The notes: a model not told the origin generated them from the sequence alone. Counted from the first letter of the stretch, positions 1 to 9,127 are shown. The stretch is DNA of 64,000 nucleotides from Haliscomenobacter hydrossis DSM 1100 (GCF_000212735.1 NC_015512.1:62001-126000); one strand, 5' to 3'. Translations and numbers: made by a program.

Positions 1-1634
1 GCAAACAAATCAAGTGTTGGGTCTATCTGATTTGTAATCCAACCAATCATACCTTTTTGGAGCGTATTTGCACAGTTTGTTTCATTAGTTATTCGTTCAG
101 CCTGAGTAATAATTTCGCTCCACTGCATCGCAATATACTTTTCTCCAAACTCTATTTGAGCATCTTGGGAGTTAATATTCTTTCTTCCAGAAACAATGAA
201 ATTATTATATAACCTAAATACCGTCGCAAAGGCCTGCACCGCCTCTACAATTGCTGTTTTTGGGGCCTTAAGCAACTGGTGATAATGGTACTCCAGCATC
301 CAACCCCGCCAAGTCGAATCCTTCCATTGAGCATCCCCTGCCAGCCCAAGTAGATTTGCTCTCTGAAGGTAATAAGCAGCCAGCTCCTCATTCAAGCGCT
401 CCCAGGTTTCCAAAGATAACTGCCGCTGGTACCGTAGCATCAGTTCACGTACATAGGCATGATACGCCCAGTGATCGCCGCGCTTATACACAAACGAATT
501 GCTGCGCAGCCACTCAAAGTGCTTTCCTACATCAGCCCCCTCTGGCAATAAACGTTTCACAATATCCTCGTTCAACAAATTGGGCAATGCAGCATGCAGC
601 GCCAGGTCTTTCAACACCGGGTCTTCGATCCATTTCAAAAACCGTTTCACTGCCGTATCGCTGGGATCATTCACTGCATCCGGAGAATCTGGTGCTTTAT
701 CGGCCAGCACTTCCAATAACACTGGCAATCGACCCGAAAGCTGGATGATGGTATCCACTGTAGCAGCATCCGCTATTTTCTTTCGCTCCAGGTAACTCCG
801 AGCCTCCATTTCGCTGAAAGGCTCCAGGGAAATGGTACTCATAAAATCGGCATAAGCCGACCAAGTATTGGGGTTAAGTGGCTCTCGGCCAGCGATAGTG
901 ATCAAAAGGTTTTCGGGAGCGTTGCCAAATTTGCCCTCCAGCAATTGACGTAACCATTCGTCCAGGTATATATCGGTAGTTTCGTAGGTATCAAAAAAAA
1001 GGCAGATTTTGGGCTTGGCTGTATATTCTTTTAACTCTTCCAAAAATATAGGCGTAAGTACGTCTACTGGATGTAGCAGCAATTCCACTTCATCTTTGTT
1101 GGTCAGTTTTTTCTTCAGAAAGCTGGCCCACTCACCCATTTGTTCCCCAATTCCATCGACATTGAATTGATCCATGATCAGTCCTGATCCAGGAACAAAG
1201 TTGCGGAAGAGTTCTTTGCCCCCTTTGGCCAGCATCTTACCACCAAAAGCCCAGGTGCTGCTGGGTGCTTCAGGGTCTGCTTCCAGTCGCTTTTTCTCTT
1301 GCAGATAGGTACGATGGCGGTCTTCCAGTTTTTTGAGAGGTGCACCCTGGTCTCTGAGTTGTTTGGCCAAAGCCGCAAGCAGATCGGGGACTTCGCGGAC
1401 GTCCTCATTGGCATAAGTGACGAGTGCCTTTTGATCCCTGGCTAGTTCCTGAAACTTGTTGACAAGAGTAGTCTTCCCTACCCCACCCTGGCCATGGATG
1501 CTGAAAATAAAGTAGTAGTCTTCACTATCGAGGGCGCGGTTGAGGTTTTGTTTGAATAGTTCGAGTTGCTGCTCACGGCCAATAAAGGTAGAACTGCGGC
1601 GCTGGCGGAGATGGTCTTGGAGCGATTTAGCCAT
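1..1634 (-). CDS. STAND/NB-ARC-like P-loop NTPase, 3' end outside window
   Basis: The frame is open to the left edge, so about 544 N-terminal residues are visible and the C-terminus is missing. FIGRE (17-21) leads into a P-loop GQGGVGKTT (48-56). A hydrophobic strand ending in acidic residues (ICLFFDTYE, about 208-216) fits Walker B, and LLITIAGRE further on fits the next core strand. This order is typical of STAND NTPases, oligomerising switches used in signalling and phage defence. There is no effector domain before the NTPase, so an effector or sensor, if any, lies in the unseen C-terminus. The start ATG at 1634 is chosen because FIGRE follows closely and no upstream in-frame coding is evident. 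The exact role is unknown. Confidence 0.8.
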   Translation of the reverse strand, partial: MAKSLQDHLRQRRSSTFIGREQQLELFKQNLNRALDSEDYYFIFSIHGQGGVGKTTLVNKFQELARDQKALVTYANEDVREVPDLLAALAKQLRDQGAPLKKLEDRHRTYLQEKKRLEADPEAPSSTWAFGGKMLAKGGKELFRNFVPGSGLIMDQFNVDGIGEQMGEWASFLKKKLTNKDEVELLLHPVDVLTPIFLEELKEYTAKPKICLFFDTYETTDIYLDEWLRQLLEGKFGNAPENLLITIAGREPLNPNTWSAYADFMSTISLEPFSEMEARSYLERKKIADAATVDTIIQLSGRLPVLLEVLADKAPDSPDAVNDPSDTAVKRFLKWIEDPVLKDLALHAALPNLLNEDIVKRLLPEGADVGKHFEWLRSNSFVYKRGDHWAYHAYVRELMLRYQRQLSLETWERLNEELAAYYLQRANLLGLAGDAQWKDSTWRGWMLEYHYHQLLKAPKTAIVEAVQAFATVFRLYNNFIVSGRKNINSQDAQIEFGEKYIAMQWSEIITQAERITNETNCANTLQKGMIGWITNQIDPTLDLF

Positions 1635-1843
1635 GGGCTTGGGTTGTAAAGCATTCAGTTTGTTCAAAAATAGAAAAAAAGTGGGATACTGTTGTAGATC
1701 ATCCAGTTTTGTAAAAAATCACCATGCATGGTTTATCAGCTTGCTACTCCCCTCCCCCCTTTCACATCTCCCTTTCAAACATCCAAAAAACAAAAATCTA
1801 ATTCAATCAACAAAAAATAACACAAAACCTTTTAAATTTCCGT

Positions 1844-1869
1844 CCAGTTAGCACATACTATGAAACTGG
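1844..1869. promoter_or_regulatory. Possible operator upstream of umuD (inverted repeat CCAGTT/AACTGG)
   Basis: A 6-bp inverted repeat, CCAGTT and AACTGG with 14 bases between, lies about 35 bp before the umuD start in an AT-rich spacer. An SOS-type operator would be expected here, but the sequence is not a recognised LexA box, so this is only a positional guess. Confidence 0.2.
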
Positions 1870-1903
1870 GGCCATAAAACATGGCCTCACAAAGAAAACA
1901 ACC

Positions 1904-2356
1904 ATGAGCAGCACCAAAGTTGAAGCGGACACACGTGTGCCCGTCATTGAAATCAGCCGCATCCATAGCAACCTGCCCTACTTCCAGTCGGTCCCAGCGG
2001 GCTTCCCCTCCCCTGCCGACGACTACGTAGAAGAAAAGCTCAACCTCGACAAGTACCTGATTAAAAACCCGGCAGCGACCTTCTTTGTCCGGGTATCGGG
2101 TGACTCCATGACCGGAGCCGGTATTTACCCGGAAGACATTCTGATTGTGGACCGATCGTTGTCCGCCAAAACCGATGACGTGATCATTGCCCTGCTTGAT
2201 GGCGCATTTACGGTCAAACGCCTGGTGTATGAACAAGGGCGCTACTGGCTCAAGCCCGAGAACCCGCAGTTGGCCCTCATTGAAGTAGGGGCAGAAAGTG
2301 AGTTTTTGGTGTGGGGCGTGGTCACAAGCGTCATACATAAGCCGTATGTGTTGTGA
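1904..2356 (+). CDS. umuD: UmuD-like S24 peptidase, DNA polymerase V accessory subunit
   Basis: This 150-aa protein is the self-cleaving subunit that, after RecA-stimulated autoproteolysis, partners UmuC in error-prone translesion synthesis. The S24 catalytic dyad is visible as Ser68 in SGDSM and Lys105 in FTVKRL. A plausible cleavage site Ala32-Gly33 (PAGFPSP) precedes them. There is no N-terminal helix-turn-helix, so it is UmuD rather than LexA, and the length fits UmuD. It is followed by umuC on the same strand after 134 bp, the usual umuDC arrangement. Start at MSSTKVE; the upstream region is AT-rich. Confidence 0.93.
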   Translation: MSSTKVEADTRVPVIEISRIHSNLPYFQSVPAGFPSPADDYVEEKLNLDKYLIKNPAATFFVRVSGDSMTGAGIYPEDILIVDRSLSAKTDDVIIALLDGAFTVKRLVYEQGRYWLKPENPQLALIEVGAESEFLVWGVVTSVIHKPYVL

Positions 2357-2490
2357 GCGAAAAGCTAAAAGCGAATAGCGAATAGCGAATAGCGAATAGC
2401 TAAAACAGCAAACAGAGGAATTCAAATCGTGTACCTAAGCATTATACTGAATACTATTCGCTATTCGCTTTTCGCTATTCGCTTCAAGCT
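2357..2490. repeat. Tandem GCGAATAGC units and their inverted copies between umuD and umuC
   Basis: Just after umuD come several head-to-tail copies of GCGAATA/GCGAATAGC (about 2366-2402), and just before umuC the complementary GCTATTCGC units (about 2456-2483). The two clusters could pair into a long hairpin spanning the umuDC spacer. Such short direct and inverted units are typical of slippage-prone dispersed repeats. An effect on umuC translation or transcript stability is only a possibility. Confidence 0.7.
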
Positions 2491-3753
2491 ATGACCTATC
2501 TCCTCGCCGATGCCAATAATTTCTACGCCAGCTGTGAGCGGGTCTTCAACCCCAAGCTCCGGGGGCGACCCATTGTGGTGCTCTCCAACAACGACGGTTG
2601 TGTGGTGGCGCGCAGCAATGAAGCCAAGGCCTTGGGGATTCCCATGGGCGAGCCATTTTTCAAAATCAAAGCCTTGGTAAAAGCCCAACAAGTGGAGGTT
2701 TTTTCCAGCAATTACACCCTGTACGCCGACATGTCGGCCCGGGTGATGAACATCCTGCAAGCCCACTGTGCGGAAACCGAAGTGTACTCCATCGATGAAG
2801 CCTTTCTTCAGCCCAATCGCTATGGAGCCACGCTGGCGGAGAACCTGGACTTTGCCAGTACCCTGCGCCAAACCGTGCTGCAATGCACCGGAATACCCAT
2901 CTCTGTGGGGTTAGCCAACACCAAAACCCTGGCCAAGTTGGCCAATCACCTGGCTAAAAAACGCAGTCCCAATGGCACCTACCACCTGGAAGCCAGCAGT
3001 CCGGAGCTCGCGGAACTGCCCATCGAGGAACTCTGGGGCGTAGGTGCGGCCTACCAGCAGCGTTTGGCGGGGGTAGGTGTGCGCACGGTAGCCGAGTTGG
3101 CCAAGGTACCTGAAACCTGGATGCAAAAGGAATTTGGGGTGGTGGGATTGCGGCTGCTCAAGGAAGTCAAGGGCCAGGCCTGCTATGGATTGGAGCCTCC
3201 GGTGGAAAGCCGCAAGTCGATAGTGGTGTCGCGTTCATTTGCCAAAGACGTCCAGGAACTCCCGGCGCTGAGCGAAGCGGTGGCCCGTTACGCCACCCGA
3301 CTGGGTGAAAAGTTGCGGCACTACGAGCAACAAGCCGAAGCGATTACGGTATTTGTGTGGGCCAATCGCTTCAAGCCATCTGAACAGGCGGCTTTGCAAT
3401 GCAGTGCGCTGAGCGTGGAGTTGCCCCTGGCCAGCAGTAATACCAATGAGTTGATTCATTGGGCGAGGCTGTTGGTGAGTAGGTTGTACCAGTCGGGGGT
3501 GCGCTACAAAAAGGCGGGAATCATGGCTACGGCGCTGCGGCCACAAACGAGTGTACAAATGAACTTGTTTGTGGACGAGGGCGCGTCGTTGCGCTCGGCG
3601 CAGTTGATGCAGACGCTGGACGGGATCAACCGGAAAATGGGGCGGAATACCGTGTACTTCGCGGCTTGTGGAAATAAGCCGGAGTGGGGGCCGAAAGCGG
3701 AGCGGAGGTCGGGGCGGTTTACGACAAGGTGGGGGGAGTTGATGAGGGTGTGA
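2491..3753 (+). CDS. umuC: UmuC, Y-family DNA polymerase V catalytic subunit
   Basis: This 420-aa Y-family polymerase carries out translesion synthesis with processed UmuD. The N-terminus reads [13 protein letters not shown], the first catalytic Asp motif of the family. [14 protein letters not shown] is the conserved finger/palm block, and YSIDEAF holds the second catalytic acidic pair. A helix-hairpin-helix-like ELWGVG segment and the little-finger region follow, and the full length matches UmuC. It pairs with the preceding umuD. The inverted GCGAATA-type repeats sit immediately upstream, so a separate promoter or an mRNA structure may set its level. CRISPR array 1 starts about 40 bp after the stop. 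Confidence 0.96.
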   Translation: MTYLLADANNFYASCERVFNPKLRGRPIVVLSNNDGCVVARSNEAKALGIPMGEPFFKIKALVKAQQVEVFSSNYTLYADMSARVMNILQAHCAETEVYSIDEAFLQPNRYGATLAENLDFASTLRQTVLQCTGIPISVGLANTKTLAKLANHLAKKRSPNGTYHLEASSPELAELPIEELWGVGAAYQQRLAGVGVRTVAELAKVPETWMQKEFGVVGLRLLKEVKGQACYGLEPPVESRKSIVVSRSFAKDVQELPALSEAVARYATRLGEKLRHYEQQAEAITVFVWANRFKPSEQAALQCSALSVELPLASSNTNELIHWARLLVSRLYQSGVRYKKAGIMATALRPQTSVQMNLFVDEGASLRSAQLMQTLDGINRKMGRNTVYFAACGNKPEWGPKAERRSGRFTTRWGELMRV

Positions 3754-3794
3754 TCGGGGGATCGATGGACGACCACAGAAGGTCGCCCTTACTT

Positions 3795-5007
3795 GTCACG
3801 ATTCGAAGCGGAAACAGGCTCTTGGTGCACCCAAATTGATTACAATCACCACTTAAATAGTCGCGATTCGAAGAGGAAACAGGCTCTTGGTGCACCATTC
3901 TCTTAGCTTCTTCAGCTCATATGTCGCGATTCGAAAAGGAAACAGGCTCTTGGTGCGCTTGTTTTAATGTGGGTGAATTGTTTATTTGTCGCGATTCGAA
4001 GAGGAAACAGGCTCTTGGTGCACCTGATTTTTTCATCCTTAGCGATGTGTGTCGCGATTCGAAGCGGAAACAGGCTCTTGGTGCACGTCAATTCATTAAA
4101 ATGAAAAACCTAATGTCGCGATTCGAAGCGGAAACAGGCTCTTGGTGCACCCGATTATCTTAAATATGTTATTAATGTGCCGCGATTCGAAGAGGAAACA
4201 GGCTCTTGGTGCACCATCGTTTTTGTTTTTTCTTTTCCGTTCGATGTCGCGATTCGAAAAGGAAACAGGCTCTTGGTGCACCATCAACTTACTCTTATAG
4301 CGGATTGTATGTCGCGATTCGAAGAGGAAACAGGCTCTTGGTGCACCATTTAATTCATAAACTAATTTATCAACGCCATGTCGCGATTCGAAGAGGAAAC
4401 AGGCTCTTGGTGCACCATCATTCAAAACTCACAATAATGAATACTGTCGCGATTCGAAGAGGAAACAGGCTCTTGGTGCACCTGTTTTTTTAATCCCTTT
4501 GTGGCTTTTGTCGCGATTCGAAGAGGAAACAGGCTCTTGGTGCACCATGAACTAATTTTCATTATAAACCTTTAGTCGCGATTCGAAGAGGAAACAGGCT
4601 CTTGGTGCACCTTGAATCAAAACTTAAAAATATGAAAAAGTCGCGATTCGAAGAGGAAACAGGCTCTTGGTGCACCTATTTCATCATTCAAACTATACTT
4701 CTAATTAGTCGCGATTCGAAGAGGAAACAGGCTCTTGGTGCACCAGTAAACAAGCATAAAAAAACAACTAATGTCGCGATTCGAAGAGGAAACAGGCTCT
4801 TGGTGCACCAGTTTAAACAATTATTATTTCACCCATTTGTCGCGATTCGAAGAGGAAACAGGCTCTTGGTGCACCACAATCAAACAACTAATCAATATGA
4901 AAGGTCGCGATTCGAAGAGGAAACAGGCTCTTGGTGCACCTTTTTTTTTTAACCAAAATCCACGCAAGATGTCGCGATTCGAAGAGGAAACAGGCTCTTG
5001 GTGCACC
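3795..5007 (-). CRISPR. CRISPR array 1: 19 repeats, 18 spacers
   Basis: Nineteen copies of a ~37-nt repeat start (as read on +) with GTCGCGATTCGA and end with CTCTTGGTGCACC. Spacers are 26-32 nt. The leftmost repeats are degenerate (TCACG, GAAGCGG, GTGCGCT) and a conserved AT-rich leader follows the right end, so the leader-proximal end is on the right and transcription is assigned to the minus strand. Most repeats carry GAAGAGG, where AAGAG can pair with CTCTT to form a 5-bp stem. Spacers 2 (3897-3922) and 3 (3960-3987) have near-identical copies in array 3, and spacer 3 also in array 2. cas2-cas1 follow the leader. Confidence 0.98.
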
Positions 5008-5100
5008 CTATATTTTTTCAACAAGTTGAAAATCAATAGCTAATTGAAAAATAAATTGCAGGACGATTGTTATAGTAATCATTCTACGTCCTCAATTCGA
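5008..5100 (-). promoter_or_regulatory. CRISPR leader of array 1
   Basis: The ~85 bp right of the last repeat are conserved beside all three arrays: CTAT, then a T-run, then TCAA(N4)TTGA inside TTTTCAA/TTGAAAA arms, and further on a shared ATTGTTAT block. Conservation next to otherwise different arrays and position at the well-kept repeat end identify it as the leader, expected to hold the array promoter and the Cas1-Cas2 docking signal. The 5101-5210 spacer up to cas2 shows nothing else recognisable. Confidence 0.8.
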
Positions 5101-5210
5101 TGAAAATCAGAAAATCACCGATAAAATGCTGTCAAAGAACAACGGAGGCTACAGAAACCAGCTAAAAATAGTATAAATGGGTCATTCAACAAAACATTTG
5201 GAGAAAATTC

Positions 5211-5510
5211 TTAGAGGATAAGGTAGCGATCTTTGCCCAATAGAAGCCGGGTATCCATTTCCTGGCCAAGCATGAGCATGTTCAGCAAAGCTTGTTCATG
5301 AATTTTCAGGAAATGAATCTTGTCGTGACCAGCAGTTTTGTGTCCCATAAGCGCTTGTAACCTTTTGGCTAGGAGAGACACTCCCGTAGAAGAAATCATG
5401 CCAATGAACACCGATTTCTGGATGCGCACAAAGCCACTATTGACCAACTCTTTGGCAATTTTGCTGCGTTTTTTGGTGCTGCTGATGTCGTAACAAACGA
5501 GATAAGGCAT
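5211..5510 (-). CDS. cas2: Cas2, CRISPR adaptation protein
   Basis: This 99-aa ferredoxin-fold subunit of the Cas1-Cas2 integrase inserts new spacers at the leader end. The N-terminal strand MPYLVCYDIS carries the conserved Asp8. KRSKIAKELVNSGFVRIQKSVF is the usual first helix and second strand region of Cas2. It lies 5 bp after cas1 on the same strand and its 3' end faces the array 1 leader. A dead copy of its last dozen codons is found beside array 3, indicating that an array-leader-cas2 segment was once duplicated. Confidence 0.95.
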   Translation of the reverse strand: MPYLVCYDISSTKKRSKIAKELVNSGFVRIQKSVFIGMISSTGVSLLAKRLQALMGHKTAGHDKIHFLKIHEQALLNMLMLGQEMDTRLLLGKDRYLIL

Positions 5511-5515
5511 AAGCT

Positions 5516-6481
5516 TTAGTCTATTGGGAGGTGATGAATCAATTGTTGAAGTTCTTTGACTCGTTGAAACATCTCCGTTTGTTTGGAAGTCTTGGGCTGT
5601 GCCCCAGGCTCTTCCAAAATCTCGAATATGGCCTTAATCAATTTTTCTTTACCAGTAGGGCCCAGCCAATATCCTCCTTCGGGTTGTAGTGCAAAATCTT
5701 CGGGAGCTTTCCATTGAGCGCTTTTAGCCAAATGCAAACACGCTTGTTCAACCCAAGGACGAAAGGATTCGATCAAATCGTAGACCAAAACAGGGTTGCC
5801 ATCGCGTTCCTTGTGAAAAAAGCCAATGTAAGGATCCAGGCCTACCCGTTGAACCTGCCCCTGGAGCATGCCATAAAAAATGCCATAGCCATAATTGAGT
5901 CCTGCATTGAAATAATCCAGGGCGGGTTGGCGGCTGCGTTTTTCAAATTGGAAAGGTACTGGAAGCAGGTCGCTCAATAGTCCAAAAAACAATCTGCCGA
6001 AAACGGCTTCCTGCAATTCGGGTACAAAAGTCAATTCTGGCAACTGTAGTTCCAGTTGTGCCTGATTGTTTAAGGCAATGGCTTTTAGCTTTTCAAAATT
6101 CAGGAGTCCAGATTGATCTAAATGCATCGCTAGCAACTGGTATTGCCGGACTTGTTTTTCAACAATCCAGGTCGCAGCCAGGCGCTGTGCATCCGGGCTA
6201 TTGGCAAACAGCAGCTGCCTGCGGCGGGCTCTTGCCCCAATGGGGTTGACCCAGGGACTAAGGGTGCCCAAAGGGCTTCCTTCCCCAGAACAGATGACCA
6301 GTTCAATTTGAACTTCCAGCAATTTTACCAACAATTGAGCCGCAATGGAGGTGCTGGGGTGTATCCAGATGCGTTCAATTTGTTTGAAAGCAACGGGAGT
6401 ACGTTTTTCCCCATTCACCACCAAAATAGTACCTTCGTGATAATCGAGGTAAACGTTTTCAGATTGAATAAATATCTCCAT
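5516..6481 (-). CDS. cas1: Cas1, CRISPR integrase
   Basis: This 321-aa metal-dependent integrase joins prespacers to the leader-proximal repeat together with Cas2. The C-terminal helical domain shows the family metal ligands: Glu158 (QEAVFGRLFF), His223 (GFFHKE) and Asp235 (VYDLIESFRP). The N-terminal beta domain (about 1-80) is normal and the length is typical of stand-alone Cas1. It is not fused to a reverse transcriptase, although an RT gene lies just beyond the divergent cas6. The start codon is only 6 bp from the cas6 start on the other strand, so the two 5' regions must overlap. Confidence 0.96.
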   Translation of the reverse strand: MEIFIQSENVYLDYHEGTILVVNGEKRTPVAFKQIERIWIHPSTSIAAQLLVKLLEVQIELVICSGEGSPLGTLSPWVNPIGARARRRQLLFANSPDAQRLAATWIVEKQVRQYQLLAMHLDQSGLLNFEKLKAIALNNQAQLELQLPELTFVPELQEAVFGRLFFGLLSDLLPVPFQFEKRSRQPALDYFNAGLNYGYGIFYGMLQGQVQRVGLDPYIGFFHKERDGNPVLVYDLIESFRPWVEQACLHLAKSAQWKAPEDFALQPEGGYWLGPTGKEKLIKAIFEILEEPGAQPKTSKQTEMFQRVKELQQLIHHLPID

Positions 6482-6487
6482 ATTTGT

Positions 6488-7201
6488 ATGATGCTGAACT
6501 ATTATACCCTAAACACTTCCACCCCTGCCCTACCCGCTGAGTTGTATGCCTGGCGGAGTGCCATAGCCAATCTGTTTCGGGAACAGTCGGGGTGGCACAA
6601 CCACGATCCGGATACGGGGCGATCGATCCACCGTTACCCGGTGGTGCAGTACAAATTGCTGCAAAACAAGCTGGGCATTGTCGCTCTGGAGTCCGAAATA
6701 GAACCCATGCTGGAGTTGATCAAAGCCTTACCCCGTACCTTTTGGATCAACAATGCGCCAAAAAGATTGGACTTTCAGCGCCTGGAACGTCATGAATTCC
6801 AATTTCAAGTCTTGGCCAAACCCGCCGTGTACCAATGCGACAACTGGTTGCCGATGAATTCAGAACAATTTCAGGCATACAGCGCCTTGTGTCGCGCAGA
6901 AAACCTGAATCCGGGCAATCGCCAAATTGAATACCCCAGTTTATTGCTCTACTTCCAGCAGCTGTTGAGCGAACAAATCCGCTGGCACCTGCGGGGTTTT
7001 GGCTGTGAGGGAATTGCCGAACAACTGGAACTTACGTTGCTGAGTGAGCAATTGTTGCACCACCAAACCACTTATCATCGTGGCCTGCAAATCTCGATGA
7101 TGAAAGGCGTCAAAATTGTACTCAACATCAATTGGCCGCTGCACCTGGGGATGGGGACAGGAGCAGCGATAGGCTATGGAATGTTAAAAAAAACGCCATA
7201 A
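6488..7201 (+). CDS. cas6: Cas6-like crRNA-processing endoribonuclease
   Basis: This 237-aa RAMP protein is expected to cut pre-crRNA within the repeat. The C-terminal glycine-rich loop GMGTGAAIGYGML is the Cas6 hallmark, and the protein starts MMLNYYTLN, a beta strand typical of the ferredoxin-like N-domain. The open frame extends upstream to about 6143, but that part is antisense to cas1, so the ATG at 6488 (or 6491) is preferred. RT follows after 3 bp, so the two are probably co-transcribed. One Cas6 would serve all three arrays, whose repeats are nearly the same. The subfamily is not certain. Confidence 0.85.
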   Translation: MMLNYYTLNTSTPALPAELYAWRSAIANLFREQSGWHNHDPDTGRSIHRYPVVQYKLLQNKLGIVALESEIEPMLELIKALPRTFWINNAPKRLDFQRLERHEFQFQVLAKPAVYQCDNWLPMNSEQFQAYSALCRAENLNPGNRQIEYPSLLLYFQQLLSEQIRWHLRGFGCEGIAEQLELTLLSEQLLHHQTTYHRGLQISMMKGVKIVLNINWPLHLGMGTGAAIGYGMLKKTP

Positions 7202-7204
7202 GTC

Positions 7205-8197
7205 ATGCATGCACTATTTAAAAACGAACCAGATCAGTTGGCGCAATCACTCAATTGGCCTGATGACTACCAGGATGTCATCAAAAAACAAAATTATCAC
7301 CAGTTTTCCATGCCAAAAAAAGACGGTACCCTACGTGCCATTACCGCGCCAGGCAACAAACTGAAGTTTTTGCAAAAGACATTGAGCCATGCTTTCCAAT
7401 TGACGTACCTGAACAAAATTCCAGATTGTGTACACGGGTACGTACCCGGCGACATCCACCCGGAAGTAGGTACTCGCCATATTTTGAGCAATGCCCAGGT
7501 CCACTTTGGAGCCAAATATTTACTAAATCTGGACATCGACGATTTTTTTCCCAACCTCGATAGCCTGCGCATCCTCGATGCCTTGCGTTACTGGTATCCA
7601 GAAATGCCACAGGCAACACAGGAATTATTGGTGGGCATTTGTTGCTACAACAACCAGCTGCCGATGGGTGCACCAAGTTCGCCCGTACTGTCCAACATGT
7701 GCGTACACCAAATGGATTTGGCTTTATTGACACTTTGTGCACAGCATCAGGTTACTTACTCGAGGTATGTAGACGATATGAGCTTTTCAAGCTCCAGCGA
7801 TAATTTACTCGCCCTTGAACCTGCCTTAATAGAAGCCCTTCAAAGTTTTGGTTTTACAATCAACCAAGCCAAGCGGATGCATTTTGGCCCGGAGGGCCCT
7901 AAAATTGTCACGGGCCTGATCATGGATGAAACAGACATTACTGTAAATGATACTTTTTTGGACAACCTGAACGAGTGCATCAAAGAATACAGTCAACTCC
8001 GCTGGCTGAGCCGACAACTGGAAATGGACAAAAAATGGTTGCAGTCCAAGGTGCGGTTCGCGGCTCAGTCCATTGAAGGACAGTTGGCTTTTTTGTCTCA
8101 AATCCAGGGTGCAGATGATGCAGTGTACCAGAAATACCACCGAAAATTTGACAAGGCTCAAAGTATGCGCCCGCCTAACTACGACTTCTATTTCTAG
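7205..8197 (+). CDS. Stand-alone CRISPR-associated reverse transcriptase with retron-like motifs
   Basis: This is a 330-aa RT with no Cas1, maturase or endonuclease domain. Core motifs are LNLDIDDFF (108-115), MGAPSSP (154-160) and the catalytic YVDD (188-191). NAQVH (96-100) just before the first Asp motif matches the NAxxH signature of retron RTs, and VTGL (235-238) matches their region Y. The MGAPSSP block differs from the SQ-containing block of diversity-generating retroelement RTs. It lies 3 bp after cas6 and ahead of array 2. Most CRISPR RTs derive from group II introns and are often fused to Cas1, so a retron-like one is less usual. A role in acquiring spacers from RNA is inferred from context; a retron-like ncRNA partner is not evident. 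Confidence 0.93.
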   Translation: MHALFKNEPDQLAQSLNWPDDYQDVIKKQNYHQFSMPKKDGTLRAITAPGNKLKFLQKTLSHAFQLTYLNKIPDCVHGYVPGDIHPEVGTRHILSNAQVHFGAKYLLNLDIDDFFPNLDSLRILDALRYWYPEMPQATQELLVGICCYNNQLPMGAPSSPVLSNMCVHQMDLALLTLCAQHQVTYSRYVDDMSFSSSSDNLLALEPALIEALQSFGFTINQAKRMHFGPEGPKIVTGLIMDETDITVNDTFLDNLNECIKEYSQLRWLSRQLEMDKKWLQSKVRFAAQSIEGQLAFLSQIQGADDAVYQKYHRKFDKAQSMRPPNYDFYF

Positions 8198-8224
8198 CGT
8201 TGCACATAATCCTTATAATCCCTG

Positions 8225-8269
8225 AATTGGGCGACACTTCATTTGCTGGAGCATCGCCCAATTTTTTTT
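8225..8269 (+). terminator. Rho-independent terminator after cas6-RT
   Basis: A perfect 10-bp stem, AATTGGGCGA (8225-8234) and TCGCCCAATT (8254-8263), with a 19-nt loop, runs into eight T residues. It lies 28 bp after the RT stop and would end the cas6-RT transcript before array 2. Confidence 0.85.
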
Positions 8270-8334
8270 GGCCCCATCACAATTGTGATTTCATCGGAGT
8301 GGTTCGAAAAGACCCCAGAAGCTTTACTGAAGCT

Positions 8335-8895
8335 GTTGCGATTCGATAAGGAAACAGGCTCTTGGTGCACTTGTTTTACTGTGGGTGAATTGTTTATTTG
8401 TCGCGATTCGATAAGGAAACAGGCTCTTGGTGCACCTTTTTTTACCGTAATCCAATTCACTTTGGTCGCGATTCGATAAGGAAACAGGCTCTCGGTGCAC
8501 CCAATTGTTTTCATTCCGAATTTCTCACGTCGCGATTCGATAAGGAAACAGGCTCTTGGTGCACCAAATTTTTTCATTATGGGCACATTCGAGTCGCGAT
8601 TCGATAAGGAAACAGGCTCTTGGTGCACCCTATTATTAACCATATTTTTCAAACCAAAGTCGCGATTCGATAAGGAAACAGGCTCTTGGTGCACCATTCT
8701 TTGATTATATCCTTTTTAGCATATATGTCGCGATTCGATAAGGAAACAGGCTCTCGGTGCACTATTACTAACCCATATACCCATCAGTTAGTCGCGATTC
8801 GATAAGGAAACAGGCTCTCGGTGCACCTATTCACTCGTGGACAGAAAAGTTCACACAAGTCGCGATTCGATAAGGAAACAGGCTCTTGGTGCACC
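8335..8895 (-). CRISPR. CRISPR array 2: 9 repeats, 8 spacers
   Basis: Nine repeats belong to the same family as array 1, but all carry GATAAGG in place of GAAGAGG, and three read CTCTCGG instead of CTCTTGG. The first repeat (GTTGCG, ending in T) is degenerate, and the leader is on the right. The first spacer (8372-8399) is a one-base variant of array 1 spacer 3 and is also present in array 3. The array lies between the RT terminator and the 3' end of the cmr operon. Confidence 0.98.
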
Positions 8896-8985
8896 CTATG
8901 TTTTTCAATAAATTGAAAATCAAGGACTAACAAGCAAAACAATTCCAGGGCTATTGTTATCACTAGATTCTTACGATCACTTTCA
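8896..8985 (-). promoter_or_regulatory. CRISPR leader of array 2
   Basis: This leader is homologous to those of arrays 1 and 3: CTATG, a T-run, the TTTTTCAA/TTGAAAA inverted repeat, then the AATTCCAGG and ATTGTTATCAC blocks shared with array 3. It is closer to the array 3 leader than to that of array 1. The remaining 8986-9127 up to cmr6 holds no recognisable element and no cas2 remnant. Confidence 0.78.
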
Positions 8986-9127
8986 CCCCTCTTATAGCCT
9001 TAAAAGTAGTTAAAACCCCTATTTCAAAGAACAAATTGGCAATTTTTTCGCCGTATAATGTTTGTTTTTACAAATTTTATTGATAAAATCAGACATTGGG
9101 AGGCCTACTTCGTCCCAAAGCGCTGGT

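Noticed and set aside
3921-5043. Open frames with repeated RFEEETGSWCT-type peptides in the array regions (also 8239-8704 and 18360-19446)
   Set aside because: They are translations of CRISPR repeats on both strands and have no gene features.
6143-6487. N-terminal extension of cas6
   Set aside because: The extra 115 codons are antisense to cas1 and have no Cas6 character; the ATG pair at 6488/6491 fits the family start.
7190-7210. Retron msr-msd RNA directly upstream of the RT
   Set aside because: The RT starts 3 bp after cas6, leaving no room; the hairpin after the RT is a simple terminator.
7205-8197. RT as a diversity-generating retroelement RT that would mutate the FGE genes
   Set aside because: It has MGAPSSP where DGR RTs carry an SQ-containing motif, and has retron-type NAxxH and VTG motifs; no template repeat lies nearby.
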